DNA of 64,000 nucleotides from Sedimenticola sp. (GCA_026985055.1 JALSQZ010000059.1:17668-81667); one strand, 5' to 3'; positions 1 through 10,433 are shown, counted from the first letter of the stretch. The notes: generated by a model from the letters alone, not told the origin. Numbers and translations are program-made.

Positions 1-1
1 G

Positions 2-394
2 GAGGGTTCTGACGCTGATGAGATGGCGGCTGCCGAAGCCGATTTCAGTGGTCGTCGTGCGCTGCTGGTGGAGCAGGATATCGATCTGTTGCTGAAGTTC
101 AGCAAGATGCTGGAGTCCTGGAACATCGAGGTATTTGCCGCGGGAGACGAAGAGGAAGTCCGGGAGACGCTGGCAGATGAGTCGGATATTGATATAGTAA
201 TGGCTGGTGAGGGCATTGTGGCGTGGCGGCGTCTTGCGGAAATGGTTGGAGGCAGTACAGCCAACTCGATATTGTTTATTGGCCTGTCGGACAATCCCCA
301 GATTGATGGCGCGGAAGTAGTGGTTTCTCCAGACGTCAATGCGCACACCCTGATGAGCATACTGCAACAACGTTTTCCAACGGACAGGAGATGA
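2..394 (+). CDS. C-terminal part of a (probably hybrid kinase) protein with a degenerate receiver-like domain; 5' end outside window
   Basis: Frame is open to the window edge upstream of the ATG at 23; RALLVEQDIDLLLKFSKMLESW receiver-like start; 3' end overlaps the next response regulator. Confidence 0.6.
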   Translation, partial: EGSDADEMAAAEADFSGRRALLVEQDIDLLLKFSKMLESWNIEVFAAGDEEEVRETLADESDIDIVMAGEGIVAWRRLAEMVGGSTANSILFIGLSDNPQIDGAEVVVSPDVNAHTLMSILQQRFPTDRR

Positions 395-1263
395 GCATGA
401 AACGTTACTCCGGTTTCAAGCTGCTGGCTGTGGACGATAATGAACACAATCTGTTCACTCTGCGTTCCCTGGTGAGCAAACACATGGATGTGGAGATACT
501 GGAGGCCACGGGCGGCAGAGAGGCACTGGAACTGGCGCAGCGCAATCCGGACATCGATCTCATCATCCTCGATGTTCAGATGCCGGAAATGGATGGTTTC
601 GAAACGGCGCGCATGCTCAAGATCCGCAAGAAGACCCGGGATATTCCGGTCATCTTCCTGACCGCCGCCTTCAAGACCGAAGAATTCCAGCAGAAGGGCT
701 ATGACGTGGGTGGCGTGGACTATCTGCTCAAGCCTATCGACGACAATCAGCTGCTGAACAAGATCAGCACCTATTTCCGCCTGATAGAGAAGGAGCGGGA
801 ACTCAACCGCATACTTGAGCAGAAAGTGGCGGAACGGACGGCTGAACTTCATCAGGCCAATCAGCACCTGGAGAACATTATCCGCTACATGGGAGAAGCC
901 CTGCTGGTTCTGGATGCAAAAGGGCGCATCAAGCAGGTGAATCCCGCAGCATGCGCCATGTTAGGCTATGAACAACAAGAATTGACCGGTATGAGTATCG
1001 GCGATGTTTTCGAGGAGGAAGGACAGGAGCAGGCCAATGCCTTCATGGGCACCTGGCTGGAGGCGCTGATTCGCGCCGGGGCCCTGCGGGACATAGAGGC
1101 GGCTTTCATCGCCAGGGATGGGACTCGGATGCCTATCCTGTTTTCGCGCACGGCCATTGTCAATCAACAGGGGGAGATTGACGAGATTATCTGTATCGCC
1201 AAGAATATGTCAGGCTACTGTCGGGTGGACGAGGAATCGCCTGCTCAAGCAACCGGAGATTGA
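391..1263 (+). CDS. Response regulator: REC domain, coiled coil, PAS domain
   Basis: LLAVDDNEHNLFTLRSL...LIILDVQMPEMDGFE...PVIFLTA...DYLLKPI, then PAS-like MGEALLVLDAKGRIKQVNPAACAMLGYEQQELTG. Confidence 0.85.
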   Translation: MSMKRYSGFKLLAVDDNEHNLFTLRSLVSKHMDVEILEATGGREALELAQRNPDIDLIILDVQMPEMDGFETARMLKIRKKTRDIPVIFLTAAFKTEEFQQKGYDVGGVDYLLKPIDDNQLLNKISTYFRLIEKERELNRILEQKVAERTAELHQANQHLENIIRYMGEALLVLDAKGRIKQVNPAACAMLGYEQQELTGMSIGDVFEEEGQEQANAFMGTWLEALIRAGALRDIEAAFIARDGTRMPILFSRTAIVNQQGEIDEIICIAKNMSGYCRVDEESPAQATGD

Positions 1264-1268
1264 ACCCA

Positions 1269-1604
1269 ATGACTGAGTCCACAGAACCGCAGATCCCCGC
1301 GGATGAGGATCCGACCATGACCGCCAATGCCCTCAAGGCCATGGCGCATCCTCTACGCTGGAAGATTCTCTGCACCCTGGGAGAAACCGAGCTTTCCGTG
1401 GGGGAAATCGTGTCCCGTACAGGCACTTCCCAGAGCAACATCTCCCAGCATCTGGAGCAATTGCGCAACAAGAACATTGTTACATCACGCAAGGAAGCCA
1501 ATCGCATTTATTACCGGATTCGCAACGGCAAACTGCTGGAGCTCATCGGAACCATGCGTGAAGTGCTCTGCCCGGTCAATCTGGACGATCGGTACGACAA
1601 ATAG
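1269..1604 (+). CDS. ArsR-family winged-helix regulator with HlyU/SqrR/BigR-like cysteine pair
   Basis: MAHPLRWKILCTLGETELSVGEIVSRTGTSQSNISQHLEQLRNKNIVTSRKEANRIYYRI...MREVLCP; C35 and C101 counted from the ATG at 1269. Confidence 0.85.
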   Translation: MTESTEPQIPADEDPTMTANALKAMAHPLRWKILCTLGETELSVGEIVSRTGTSQSNISQHLEQLRNKNIVTSRKEANRIYYRIRNGKLLELIGTMREVLCPVNLDDRYDK

Positions 1605-1611
1605 CCGGAAG

Positions 1612-1757
1612 TCCGAAAAAATCCTTCCATGGAATTTTTCTGGTCGCAAAGAGGAAATACGATTTCCTCTTTGCTCCCATTTTCAATCACTTGTGGTGAT
1701 GGAAAATGGTGGGATATCCCGGTCCCACTCGGGCATCCCGATTTTTCGAGATGCCCT
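1612..1757 (+). repeat. Dispersed multi-hairpin element, copy A (near-complete)
   Basis: aaatccttccatggaatttttctggtcGCAAAGAGGAAATacgATTTCCTCTTTGCtcccattttcaatcacttgtggtgatggaaaatggtgggatatccc...gggcatcccgatttttcgagatgccc. Confidence 0.85.
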
Positions 1758-1766
1758 TTTGTCTAT

Positions 1767-2972
1767 CTATCCGCTTCCGCTCAATTGCCCCACGATACGG
1801 AATCCGGCAACATAGGTGCCGATGGCCGATCCCAGGGTGCTGAAGAGGAACACCAGCAGGGTACGGGATACCCGGTTCTTCCACCAGCCTGTCCAGTGGG
1901 TGGTGTCATGACGCAGCCTGCTGAAATCTTCCACGGTAGGTTTTCTGAACCAGAGTTCGGCCGCCGCCGTGACCATTCCCGCGCCAATGGTCGGGTTCAA
2001 TGAGGTTATGGGAGCGGCTACAAAAGCGGTGACCACCGTGAAAGGATGAGCGCCAGCCAGAGCTGCGCCTATGGCGGACAGGCTGCCATTGATCAGCACC
2101 CAGCTCCATACCAGTTGCCAGCCCAGTTCCGGACTGCGATGGAAGCCGATGCCAAAGCCGATGAATACCAGCGCCACGATGAGCCAGGGCAGCAGCTTTG
2201 GCCAGCGGGAAGGCGGGGGCAGACGGTCAAGCTCGGCAATGCTTCGTGCCGGGTTGTCGATGCCGTGGCGGAGTTTCTTGCGGATGCCTTTGAGGTGTCC
2301 CGCTCCCACAACGGCAAGAATGTCCGCATGGCCATTTTCCTCGATTTCCTGGGCCAGACGCGCTGCCATGTACTCGTCTCTTTCCTCGATGAGCGGGCGG
2401 TACAGATCCCCACGGTCATGGGCGAACTCGGCAAAGGTCGTTTCCAGCATGTCGCCTTCCTTGAGTTTTTCGATTTCCTCCTCGTCCACGTTTTCCCGGG
2501 ATACGAGAGAAACCAGCAGGCCGGTAAACAAGGTCCAGCGTTTCCACCAGGAAAGGTTGCTGGCGGTGCGTTTCAATGTTGTGCCGATCTCGCGATCGAT
2601 CAGCAGCACCGGCAGATGGTGCTCCCGGGCCTTGTCTATGGCCATGCGCTGTTCTGCGCCGGGCTCGATGCCAAACTGCTCGGCGAGGCGCTGCTGATAG
2701 GCGCCCATGGCAAGATTGGCGATGACCATGGAGGCCTTGCCGCTGCGGATGACTTCCATGAGATTCATCTTGGCCAGGGCATCGGGCGACAGCATGGCAT
2801 TGTAGCGGCTGGGACAAAGCTCGACCGCAACCGCATCGTATTCGCCGTTTTCCATGAGCTCTTCTACCTTGTCCGCACTGGCGCGGGATACGTGAGCAGT
2901 ACCCAACAAAGTGATTTTGCTGTCCTTTATGGACAGCTCTTGTATGGGTTCCTGGGATGATGATTCATGCAT
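1767..2972 (-). CDS. TraB/PrgY/GumN family protein with C-terminal membrane segments
   Basis: ITLLGTAHVSRASADKVEELM...VAVELCPSRYNAM...AVVGAGHLKGI; start set at MHESSSQEP. Confidence 0.8.
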   Translation of the reverse strand: MHESSSQEPIQELSIKDSKITLLGTAHVSRASADKVEELMENGEYDAVAVELCPSRYNAMLSPDALAKMNLMEVIRSGKASMVIANLAMGAYQQRLAEQFGIEPGAEQRMAIDKAREHHLPVLLIDREIGTTLKRTASNLSWWKRWTLFTGLLVSLVSRENVDEEEIEKLKEGDMLETTFAEFAHDRGDLYRPLIEERDEYMAARLAQEIEENGHADILAVVGAGHLKGIRKKLRHGIDNPARSIAELDRLPPPSRWPKLLPWLIVALVFIGFGIGFHRSPELGWQLVWSWVLINGSLSAIGAALAGAHPFTVVTAFVAAPITSLNPTIGAGMVTAAAELWFRKPTVEDFSRLRHDTTHWTGWWKNRVSRTLLVFLFSTLGSAIGTYVAGFRIVGQLSGSG

Positions 2973-3047
2973 GATAGGGAAGTTTGCTTTACCGCATTGG
3001 GCTGGGATAATACCAGCATCCTCAACCGGTATGGAGTGTTTGCGGTG

Positions 3048-3452
3048 AAAATGTTTTTTTTCGGGCTGCTGCTCGTTTTTTCCCTGGGTTCCTGTGAAAC
3101 CATGCAAAGCGCGGAAAGGAAGAACAAAATGGATTTCGATCTCAAGCTCTACGGGCATGAAGTGCGCTGGGGAGAGATCGAGGCCCTGCCATCCTATCTC
3201 AAGCCGGAACTGGTGGAGGAGCAGGCGCCGCTGGCGCACAAGCCGGAAAACATCAGGGTAACGGAATATGAACTGCTGGTGCCTCCACGTGAAATCGAAG
3301 AGGAGCCGCCCAGAGTAGCCCAGACAGTGCGTATCAACTATGTGTTTCGTGATCGCCAGGTGGTGAGGACACTTGTCGACAAGCAGCTCTGGGAATACGA
3401 TGCAGCTGCCAAGAAGTGGTTTCGCGCCAACCCCATACCGGTGTTCAAATAA
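3048..3452 (+). CDS. Small putative lipoprotein
   Basis: MFFFGLLLVFSLGSC lipobox; follows traB divergently. Confidence 0.55.
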   Translation, partial: KMFFFGLLLVFSLGSCETMQSAERKNKMDFDLKLYGHEVRWGEIEALPSYLKPELVEEQAPLAHKPENIRVTEYELLVPPREIEEEPPRVAQTVRINYVFRDRQVVRTLVDKQLWEYDAAAKKWFRANPIPVFK

Positions 3453-4105
3453 TGCCGCTGGTACCCTTCAGTGAATATCCTGGCCGGCATGAGCGGCATT
3501 TTCGGCGCAAGCTGGACAATCCTCTTTTTCCACGGCCCGTTCTTGACTGGGGTGAAGATGAACTGCTGGAAGTGCAACGCAGGGATCATGAAGAGCTGAT
3601 GGCTTTTTTGCAGTCCCTGCGCGCTCTGGTGCAACGCGCCGTGCAACTGAAACCAAATGAAGAAACCCAGGTGATCCTGGATCTGAAAGCAGAACTGGAA
3701 AAACATTATGAGCAGGCCTGTGGCCTGGCGGATCAGCAGGAAGGCAACAAGCAAGCCATTCGTCAGTTGGTGGAGGTGATCATGAACACCATTCGCCGCA
3801 ATGCCGCCGGAGACGCCCTGGCGGAGCAGGAGCTTGCCGAAGAAGAGCTGGCGCGCAATACCCATTTTGAACTGCTGGAACAGGCTCTGGTAGCGGACCT
3901 GCTTCATCCTGACAGTCTCATCGAGCCTGATGAGCTGGCCGTGGTACTGCTGACCGAGGATGAAACCCAGGTGCTGGCCGCCTGGAAACTGTTCGATGGG
4001 GAGCAGCAGCAGCTTTTGCTGCAGCAGATGCGTGCTGTCCTGAAAGAAAATGATGTGTCTGACAACGCACTCGGGCGGCGTTTGGAATTGTTTGTGGAAA
4101 GCTGA
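3452..4105 (+). CDS. Conserved hypothetical protein
   Basis: ORF starting MPLVPFSEYPGRHERHFRRKLDNPLF; start overlaps upstream stop. Confidence 0.6.
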   Translation: MPLVPFSEYPGRHERHFRRKLDNPLFPRPVLDWGEDELLEVQRRDHEELMAFLQSLRALVQRAVQLKPNEETQVILDLKAELEKHYEQACGLADQQEGNKQAIRQLVEVIMNTIRRNAAGDALAEQELAEEELARNTHFELLEQALVADLLHPDSLIEPDELAVVLLTEDETQVLAAWKLFDGEQQQLLLQQMRAVLKENDVSDNALGRRLELFVES

Positions 4106-4186
4106 TGTGCTGAAACCTTCCCCGGGAAGCACGGGGAAGGAAGAAGGTGGGTCTGCAGGGCGTTTCGACAAATCGGGATTGCCTAT

Positions 4187-4220
4187 AACGGGCCGTTGAA
4201 AAACACAGTTTTTCAACATC
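4187..4220. repeat. Short palindromic element (GTTGAAAAAC...GTTTTTCAAC family)
   Basis: ggccgttgaaaaacacagtttttcaacatcc; same family at 16742-16778 and 26703-26740. Confidence 0.6.
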
Positions 4221-4230
4221 CTAACAAGAG

Positions 4231-4379
4231 GATCTCGAAACATTCCTTCCATGGAATTTTTCTCGTCGCAAAGAGAAAATGCGATTTCCTCTTTGCTCCC
4301 ATTTTCAATCACTTGTGGTGATCGAAAATGGTGGGACATCCCTGTCCCGCTCGGGCTTATCGATTATTCGATATGCCCT
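4231..4379 (+). repeat. Dispersed multi-hairpin element, copy B (near-complete)
   Basis: gatctcgaaacattccttccatggaatttttctcgtcgcaaagagaaaatgcgatttcctctttgctcccattttcaatcacttgtggtgatcgaaaatggtgggacatccctgtcccgctcgggcttatcgattattcgatatgccc. Confidence 0.85.
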
Positions 4380-4686
4380 ATACTTCCAGATCCGGGTTGT
4401 TTTCGATCAACATGTCATAGGCAGTGCGGATGCTATCGTGCCGCTGCATGCCCAGGCTGTCCGGCTCCACGGGACCCACTTCAACGTCCGGGTTGCCGCG
4501 ATAGACCTGCTGCAGGGATGTAATCACCGGTACTGCAGACGCCCCGGGATTGCTGATGCCCTCGGAAAGGCTGGGGATATTGGGATCGAGATCCTCGCTG
4601 GCCAGTTGGCGTTCATAGGCGAAGGTCTCGGCAAATGCCATGTTGCTTGCCAGGAAAAAGGCGGAAACTGCGATAATTGTTTTCAT
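4378..4686 (-). CDS. Small secreted hypothetical protein
   Basis: MKTIIAVSAFFLASNMAFA signal peptide; internal start chosen. Confidence 0.5.
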   Translation of the reverse strand: MKTIIAVSAFFLASNMAFAETFAYERQLASEDLDPNIPSLSEGISNPGASAVPVITSLQQVYRGNPDVEVGPVEPDSLGMQRHDSIRTAYDMLIENNPDLEV

Positions 4687-4784
4687 GCTACTGTCCTCAC
4701 TCGTATCGTTTGTTGTGTGCTTAATAAGACCCATACAAAACTGTTTTCATTTCCACGGATATTGATTCAGGAGTTCTGTCTGGC

Positions 4785-6248
4785 ATGAAATACCAGGATT
4801 TGCGAGATTTCGTTTCCCAGCTTGAACAGCAGGGTGAGCTGAAACGTATAAAGGTGGAGGTTGACCCTCATCTGGAGATGACCGAGATCAGTGATCGGGT
4901 TCTGCGTGCCGGCGGTCCGGCGTTGCTGTTCGAAAATCCCAGAGGGCATGACACGCCGGTGCTGACCAATCTGTTTGGTACTGCCCATCGTGTTGCCCTG
5001 GGTATGGGGGAGAACTCCGTGGAAGCCTTGCGTGAAGTGGGCAGGTTGCTTGCCATGCTCAAGGAGCCGGATCCCCCCAGAGGCATGAAGGATGCCTGGG
5101 ACAAGCTTCCCATGTATCGCAAGGTTCTGGATATGGCGCCCAAAGAGCGTCGCTCGGCTCCCTGTCAGGAACTGGTGCTGGAAGGTGATGAAGTAGATCT
5201 GGGCCGGCTGCCGGTGCAGACCTGCTGGCCAGGTGATGCCGGGCCGCTCATAACCTGGGGGCTGGTGATTACCCGCGGTCCGCACAAATCCCGGCAGAAT
5301 CTTGGTATCTACCGCATGCAGGTCATCGGTCGCAACCGGGTGATCATGCGCTGGCTGGCTCACCGGGGTGGTGCGCTGGATTTCCGTGAATGGCAACAGG
5401 CGCATCCGGGAGAGCCTTTTCCCGTGTCTGTTGCTCTGGGGGCGGATCCGGCAACCATCCTTGCCGCAGTCACGCCGGTGCCCGATACCCTGTCGGAATA
5501 TGCCTTTGCCGGCTTGCTGCGTGGCGCGCGAACGGAAGTAAGCAAAAGTCTGGGTAACGAGCTGCAGGTTCCGGCATCGGCAGAGTATGTCCTGGAAGGG
5601 GTGATCCATGCGGACGACATGGCGCCGGAAGGGCCGTTTGGCGATCACACTGGCTATTACAATGAAGTGGATGAATTTCCGGTGTTCAGCATCGAGCGCA
5701 TCACCCATCGCCGTGATCCGATCTATCACAGCACTTATACCGGCCGGCCACCGGATGAGCCGGCGATTCTTGGCGTGGCATTGAACGAGGTGTTCGTGCC
5801 CATCCTGCAGAAACAGTTCCCCGAGATCATTGATTTCTATTTGCCGCCGGAGGGATGCTCCTACCGCATGGCCGTGGTGAGCATGAAGAAGCAGTACCCC
5901 GGTCACGCCAAACGCGTGATGTTTGGTGTCTGGTCTTTCCTGCGCCAGTTCATGTACACGAAATTTGTCATCGTCACCGATGATGATGTGAATGTGCGTG
6001 ACTGGAACGATGTCATCTGGGCCATGACTACGCGCATGGATCCGGCCAGGGATGTAACCATGGTGGAGAACACGCCCATCGATTATCTGGATTTTGCATC
6101 TCCCATATCCGGCCTGGGATCCAAGATGGGCTTCGACGCCACCAACAAATGGCCGGGAGAAACCGATCGGGAGTGGGGCAGGCCGATTGCCATGGATGAC
6201 GATGTAAAAAGGAAGGTGGATGAACTCTGGGACAGCCTGGGGTTGTAG
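4785..6248 (+). CDS. ubiD: UbiD family decarboxylase (3-octaprenyl-4-hydroxybenzoate decarboxylase)
   Basis: [22 protein letters not shown]...[11 protein letters not shown]...[20 protein letters not shown]. Confidence 0.93.
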   Translation: MKYQDLRDFVSQLEQQGELKRIKVEVDPHLEMTEISDRVLRAGGPALLFENPRGHDTPVLTNLFGTAHRVALGMGENSVEALREVGRLLAMLKEPDPPRGMKDAWDKLPMYRKVLDMAPKERRSAPCQELVLEGDEVDLGRLPVQTCWPGDAGPLITWGLVITRGPHKSRQNLGIYRMQVIGRNRVIMRWLAHRGGALDFREWQQAHPGEPFPVSVALGADPATILAAVTPVPDTLSEYAFAGLLRGARTEVSKSLGNELQVPASAEYVLEGVIHADDMAPEGPFGDHTGYYNEVDEFPVFSIERITHRRDPIYHSTYTGRPPDEPAILGVALNEVFVPILQKQFPEIIDFYLPPEGCSYRMAVVSMKKQYPGHAKRVMFGVWSFLRQFMYTKFVIVTDDDVNVRDWNDVIWAMTTRMDPARDVTMVENTPIDYLDFASPISGLGSKMGFDATNKWPGETDREWGRPIAMDDDVKRKVDELWDSLGL

Positions 6249-6253
6249 GTTCG

Positions 6254-7513
6254 GTGAAGAAGTTTCTTGACAGAAAATTGCGGCAGTACATTCAGTGTCA
6301 TTGCAGTGACACGCGCGATTCCCTGCGCTGCGCTCAGGAAACCATCCTCTATGGAATGTTGGGAATCTCTTCCGTGGTCTTTCTCTTTCCTTATGTCATG
6401 GGTGTAATCCTGGCGGCAAGGCTGGGGTTGTGGCCCGTGATTCTTATCGACACGCTGGCCTATGGCTGGTTGCTGTTTCTCATGTTCTACCGGAACCTTT
6501 CCTATCATGGCTACGCATATGGAGTACTGATGCTGATCGAGTTTCTCGGTCTGGCGTTGCTGATCGTGACCGGGAATCATGGTGCTGGTTGGCTGTGGCT
6601 GTTTCTCGCGCCAGTAATGGCGGCTTTGTTGCTTGATCGCCATACCGGATACCGGGTTGCTTTCGGTGGTGCGGCAGCAACCGTGATTCTTGCGTTGCTG
6701 GACTGGCTCCTGGGGCCCGGCTGGATGCACCTGCTACGGGATGGTTTGCCGTCATTCATGGCTATTGTCAGTAATTATCTGGCGCTTTCCGTGGTTGCGG
6801 TATTCATTATCGGTCGCCTGTTGGGTAGCCTGGAGACCACCCTGGGAGTACTGCGTGAGCGTACCCGGGAACTCGAGCTGACCCAGGAAGTCACCGTGGA
6901 TACCATGGCGTCTCTCGCGGAATACCGGGACATCGAAACCGGCAATCACATCGTCCGCACCCGAAAGTATGTCCAGCTGCTGGCGCGTCAGCTCCAGCGG
7001 CAGTCACCCGAGCTGGCCGCTGGTCTGGATGATGAGACTGTCGAACTGTTGTCGCATTCCGCACCCTTGCATGATATTGGCAAGGTAGGCGTCCCGGATG
7101 ATATTTTGCTCAAACCAGGACGCCTGACAAAAGAAGAATTCGAAGAAATGAAAAAACATACCCGTTACGGCCGGGATGCCCTCATGCATGCCGAGGAAAA
7201 GCTGGGAAGTAACCATTTCCTGCGTCTCGCGGCGGAAATCGCCTGGACTCACCATGAGAAATGGGACGGTAGCGGATATCCCAGGGGGTTGTCGGGAGAA
7301 CAGATTCCCCTGTCGGGCCGGATCATGGCCGTCGCCGATGTCTATGATGCCCTGATATCCAAACGGGTATACAAGGAGGCCACCAGCCATGAGAAAGCTC
7401 TTGCTTATATCGTGGAACATGCCGGGAAGCAGTTCGATCCGGAAGTAGTACGGGCTCTTCTGTTGGTTGCCGAAGACTTCAAATCCATCGCCCGCGAGTT
7501 TTCCGACCAGTGA
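6254..7513 (+). CDS. Membrane-anchored HD-GYP domain protein (putative c-di-GMP phosphodiesterase)
   Basis: Multiple N-terminal TM segments; LHDIGKVGVPDDILLKPGRLTKEE...HHEKWDGSGYPRGL. Confidence 0.88.
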   Translation: MKKFLDRKLRQYIQCHCSDTRDSLRCAQETILYGMLGISSVVFLFPYVMGVILAARLGLWPVILIDTLAYGWLLFLMFYRNLSYHGYAYGVLMLIEFLGLALLIVTGNHGAGWLWLFLAPVMAALLLDRHTGYRVAFGGAAATVILALLDWLLGPGWMHLLRDGLPSFMAIVSNYLALSVVAVFIIGRLLGSLETTLGVLRERTRELELTQEVTVDTMASLAEYRDIETGNHIVRTRKYVQLLARQLQRQSPELAAGLDDETVELLSHSAPLHDIGKVGVPDDILLKPGRLTKEEFEEMKKHTRYGRDALMHAEEKLGSNHFLRLAAEIAWTHHEKWDGSGYPRGLSGEQIPLSGRIMAVADVYDALISKRVYKEATSHEKALAYIVEHAGKQFDPEVVRALLLVAEDFKSIAREFSDQ

Positions 7514-7523
7514 GGCAGTTCTC

Positions 7524-9635
7524 GTGACCCAGCAATCTCTGGATGCCGTGCAGATCGGCAATATTCTGGATGAAGTCATGGAAACCGAGTTTTCCTTCCT
7601 TCACACGGAAAATATTGCTGCGGATCTTGCTGCGTTGGACGCAGATCAGCAACATTTCGTGTTGCAATGGGCGAGGCGCGTGGCCAGCACCAATGTGCAG
7701 CTGGCCTATGAGTTTTCCTGCCGCGCGCCGAGCGCTCTGAAGCGCATGGATATGGAGATGATTTCCGCCTGGTGTCTGCATGCCATGGATACCTATGACC
7801 GGGCTGGTTTGCATCCCGCCATGGAAGTGATCAAGGATCTGGAAAGCTTTCTTGCATTTGGCCACCTGCGGGCTTCGGCAGCTCTGCTGGAACAGGCAAG
7901 CCCGATACTCACTCCCTTCATACATGGTCTTTCCGGACGCAAGCTCAGTCTGGAGGAGGATACCCGAGCCTGGACGGATGGCGAGGTTCTCTATCTACCG
8001 GAAATGATGGCTCGTTTGGACACGGAAGAAGAAAATTTTCAGCTCTATAAGGCCATGGCCACCCATCTTTGGGCGCATACCCGCTACGGCACACTGAATG
8101 TAGAACCCGAGGCTCTTTTCGCACGCTATGCAGATGAACAACGGGCGCAGCGCTGGTTCTGCCTGCTGGAGACCTTGCGCCTGGACAATTACCTGCGCCG
8201 TGATTTGCCCGGATTGTATCGGCAGATGCAGGAGCTGCAGACCCGTCTCGCGCCAACTGCGGAAGCAGACGCCCTGGAAGCGCTTCGGCAAGAGATGTCC
8301 GGCGCCTCGACCGCGCAGGATAGCGTGGCTGCCCTGGGGCGTGTTTTTGATCGGCAGATGCCTGCGCTTCCTTGCTATGCGGGTGATATGGATTTGCACC
8401 AGGCCTGGCAGGCCCGGGAGTTGCGACTGCAACGTGAACAGGCCCGTTTCCGCGAAACCCTGCGGGTGTTGGCGGAGGAACTGCGAGGAGAAAACCAGGA
8501 GCCGCCGGAACGATTCGAGCTCAGGGAGAGCAATCCGAACCGGGATCCCAGTGAATTGCCAGAGCTGGAACTGGTGGTGGCCGACCAGGTGATGCCGGTT
8601 CCGGATCAGGTGAAGCAGATCATGACTTCCATCCAGCTCGATCTCACGGAAATACCAGAGGATTATCTGATTCCCGCGGGAGAAGGAGAATATGATCCCT
8701 CGCTGCTGGAGGATGAAGAACCGGATCCGGACGATGTCTGGGGCGGAACCTATCATGAAGAAGGCGCCTGGTTCTACGATGAATGGGATTTTGGCCGCCT
8801 CCACTACCGCAGGAACTGGTGCGTTCTCAGGGAGCTGGAACAGGAAGGCGGGGATACCGCGTTCTACAGACAAACACTGGAAAAATATCGCGGTCTGGTG
8901 CGTTCCCTGCACCGGACCTTTGAAGTGCTGCGTGGGGAAGACAAGGTACTGCGCCGACAACCCCAGGGTGAAGATATCGACATCGATGCCTTTGTCGAGG
9001 CGTTGGCAGACATGCAATCCGGCATGGAAATGTCCGATCGGGTGTTTGCCCGCATGCACAAGGATGAGCGAAATATTGCCGTTTTGTTCATGGTGGACAT
9101 GTCAGGTTCCACCAAGGGCTGGATCAACCAGGCCGAACGCGAGGCGCTGGTGCTGCTGGTGGAGTCCCTGCAGGTGCTGGGAGATCGTTACGCCATCTAC
9201 GGGTTTTCCGGCTGGGCGCGCAAGCGCTGTGAGATATACCGCATCAAGAGTTTCGAAGATCCTCTGAGTGACCAGGTAATGGGGGCAATCGGCGCTATCG
9301 AGCCCAAGGACTATACGCGCATGGGAGCGCCGATCCGTCATTTCAGTCGAATGCTGGAAGAAGTGGAAGCGCGAACCAAGCTGCTCATTACCCTGTCGGA
9401 CGGAAAGCCCGACGACTATGATCACTACTACCGTGGAGAATACGGCATAGAGGATACACGCCAGGCCCTGTTTGAAGCCCGAGTGGCGGGTATTCACCCG
9501 TTTTGCATTACCATCGACAGGGAAGGAGCAGACTATCTGCCGCATATGTATGGCAAGGCCAACTATGTGGTGCTGGATGATGTGGCAAAACTGCCCTTAA
9601 AGGTTTCTGATATCTATCGTAAGATTACCAGTTGA
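7524..9635 (+). CDS. NorD/CbbO-like protein with C-terminal von Willebrand A domain
   Basis: C-terminal VLFMVDMSGSTKGWINQAEREALVLLVESL (MIDAS) and LITLSDGKPDDYDHYYRGEYGIEDTRQAL; probable GTG start. Confidence 0.8.
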   Translation: MTQQSLDAVQIGNILDEVMETEFSFLHTENIAADLAALDADQQHFVLQWARRVASTNVQLAYEFSCRAPSALKRMDMEMISAWCLHAMDTYDRAGLHPAMEVIKDLESFLAFGHLRASAALLEQASPILTPFIHGLSGRKLSLEEDTRAWTDGEVLYLPEMMARLDTEEENFQLYKAMATHLWAHTRYGTLNVEPEALFARYADEQRAQRWFCLLETLRLDNYLRRDLPGLYRQMQELQTRLAPTAEADALEALRQEMSGASTAQDSVAALGRVFDRQMPALPCYAGDMDLHQAWQARELRLQREQARFRETLRVLAEELRGENQEPPERFELRESNPNRDPSELPELELVVADQVMPVPDQVKQIMTSIQLDLTEIPEDYLIPAGEGEYDPSLLEDEEPDPDDVWGGTYHEEGAWFYDEWDFGRLHYRRNWCVLRELEQEGGDTAFYRQTLEKYRGLVRSLHRTFEVLRGEDKVLRRQPQGEDIDIDAFVEALADMQSGMEMSDRVFARMHKDERNIAVLFMVDMSGSTKGWINQAEREALVLLVESLQVLGDRYAIYGFSGWARKRCEIYRIKSFEDPLSDQVMGAIGAIEPKDYTRMGAPIRHFSRMLEEVEARTKLLITLSDGKPDDYDHYYRGEYGIEDTRQALFEARVAGIHPFCITIDREGADYLPHMYGKANYVVLDDVAKLPLKVSDIYRKITS

Positions 9636-9723
9636 GCGGACATGTTCGCATACCAACAAAAGCAGTACCCGAAAGCCGATGTTCCGGCAGGGTAAAGAAG
9701 TTCACAGGAGAGGAGGAACAAAC

Positions 9724-10413
9724 ATGAAAAAGACCGCAGTTGCCATTCTGGCAATCATGAGCATGGGGGCTACCCAGGCACAACCTGGAACCGGCATGCC
9801 AGCCTACGGCTATGCTCCACCGCGAATGCCTGGCGCCATGCCCATGCGTCCCCCGGTCCCTGCTCCGCGTAAATATCCCGCCGACAGCCCTGCGGCTCTG
9901 GTGCAGAAGGGGTTGAGTGATCTCGTGGCGCGCCTGCAGAGCCGGAATCTCGATCCCCGCTCCCTGGAGATCTATCTGCAGGAAAAAGTAGCGCCTTATT
10001 TCGATTTTGAGTACATGGCCAAATCGGCAGCGGGCAACATGTACCGTTACATGAGTGATGAACAGAAGCAGCGCATGTCGCAGCGCATTGAAAGGCAGTT
10101 TCTGTCAACCATGGTGCAGCGTCTGGTCAGCTACAACAACCAGGAAATACAGGTGATGTCTCAGCGCTTGAATCAGAATGGCCGCACCGGTACGGTCACT
10201 ACGGCCATCAGCGGGCCGCGTGGATATCCTACCCGTCTGGATTTTCGCTTCTACAAGGCAAAGAGCGGCTGGAAGGTATTCGATGTAATGGCCAACGGGC
10301 AAAGCGCGGTCATTCATTACCGACGTCAGTTCCGCCAAACCATGTACATGCCGCCAGGCCGTAACCGGCAACTCATGATGCGGCCTTATCTCCAGCCCGT
10401 ATCAGGTAGCTGA
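9724..10413 (+). CDS. MlaC/Ttg2D family phospholipid-binding protein
   Basis: Signal peptide; YFDFEYMAKSAAGNMYRYMSDEQKQRMSQRIERQFLSTM; GWKVFDVMANGQSAV. Confidence 0.75.
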   Translation: MKKTAVAILAIMSMGATQAQPGTGMPAYGYAPPRMPGAMPMRPPVPAPRKYPADSPAALVQKGLSDLVARLQSRNLDPRSLEIYLQEKVAPYFDFEYMAKSAAGNMYRYMSDEQKQRMSQRIERQFLSTMVQRLVSYNNQEIQVMSQRLNQNGRTGTVTTAISGPRGYPTRLDFRFYKAKSGWKVFDVMANGQSAVIHYRRQFRQTMYMPPGRNRQLMMRPYLQPVSGS

Positions 10414-10433
10414 ACCAACAGGAATTGCCATAG

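Noticed and set aside
6254-7513. HD-GYP gene as RpfG of the DSF system
   Set aside because: It lacks an N-terminal receiver domain, has TM segments instead, and is ~36 kb from rpfFC; assignment as RpfG is not supported.
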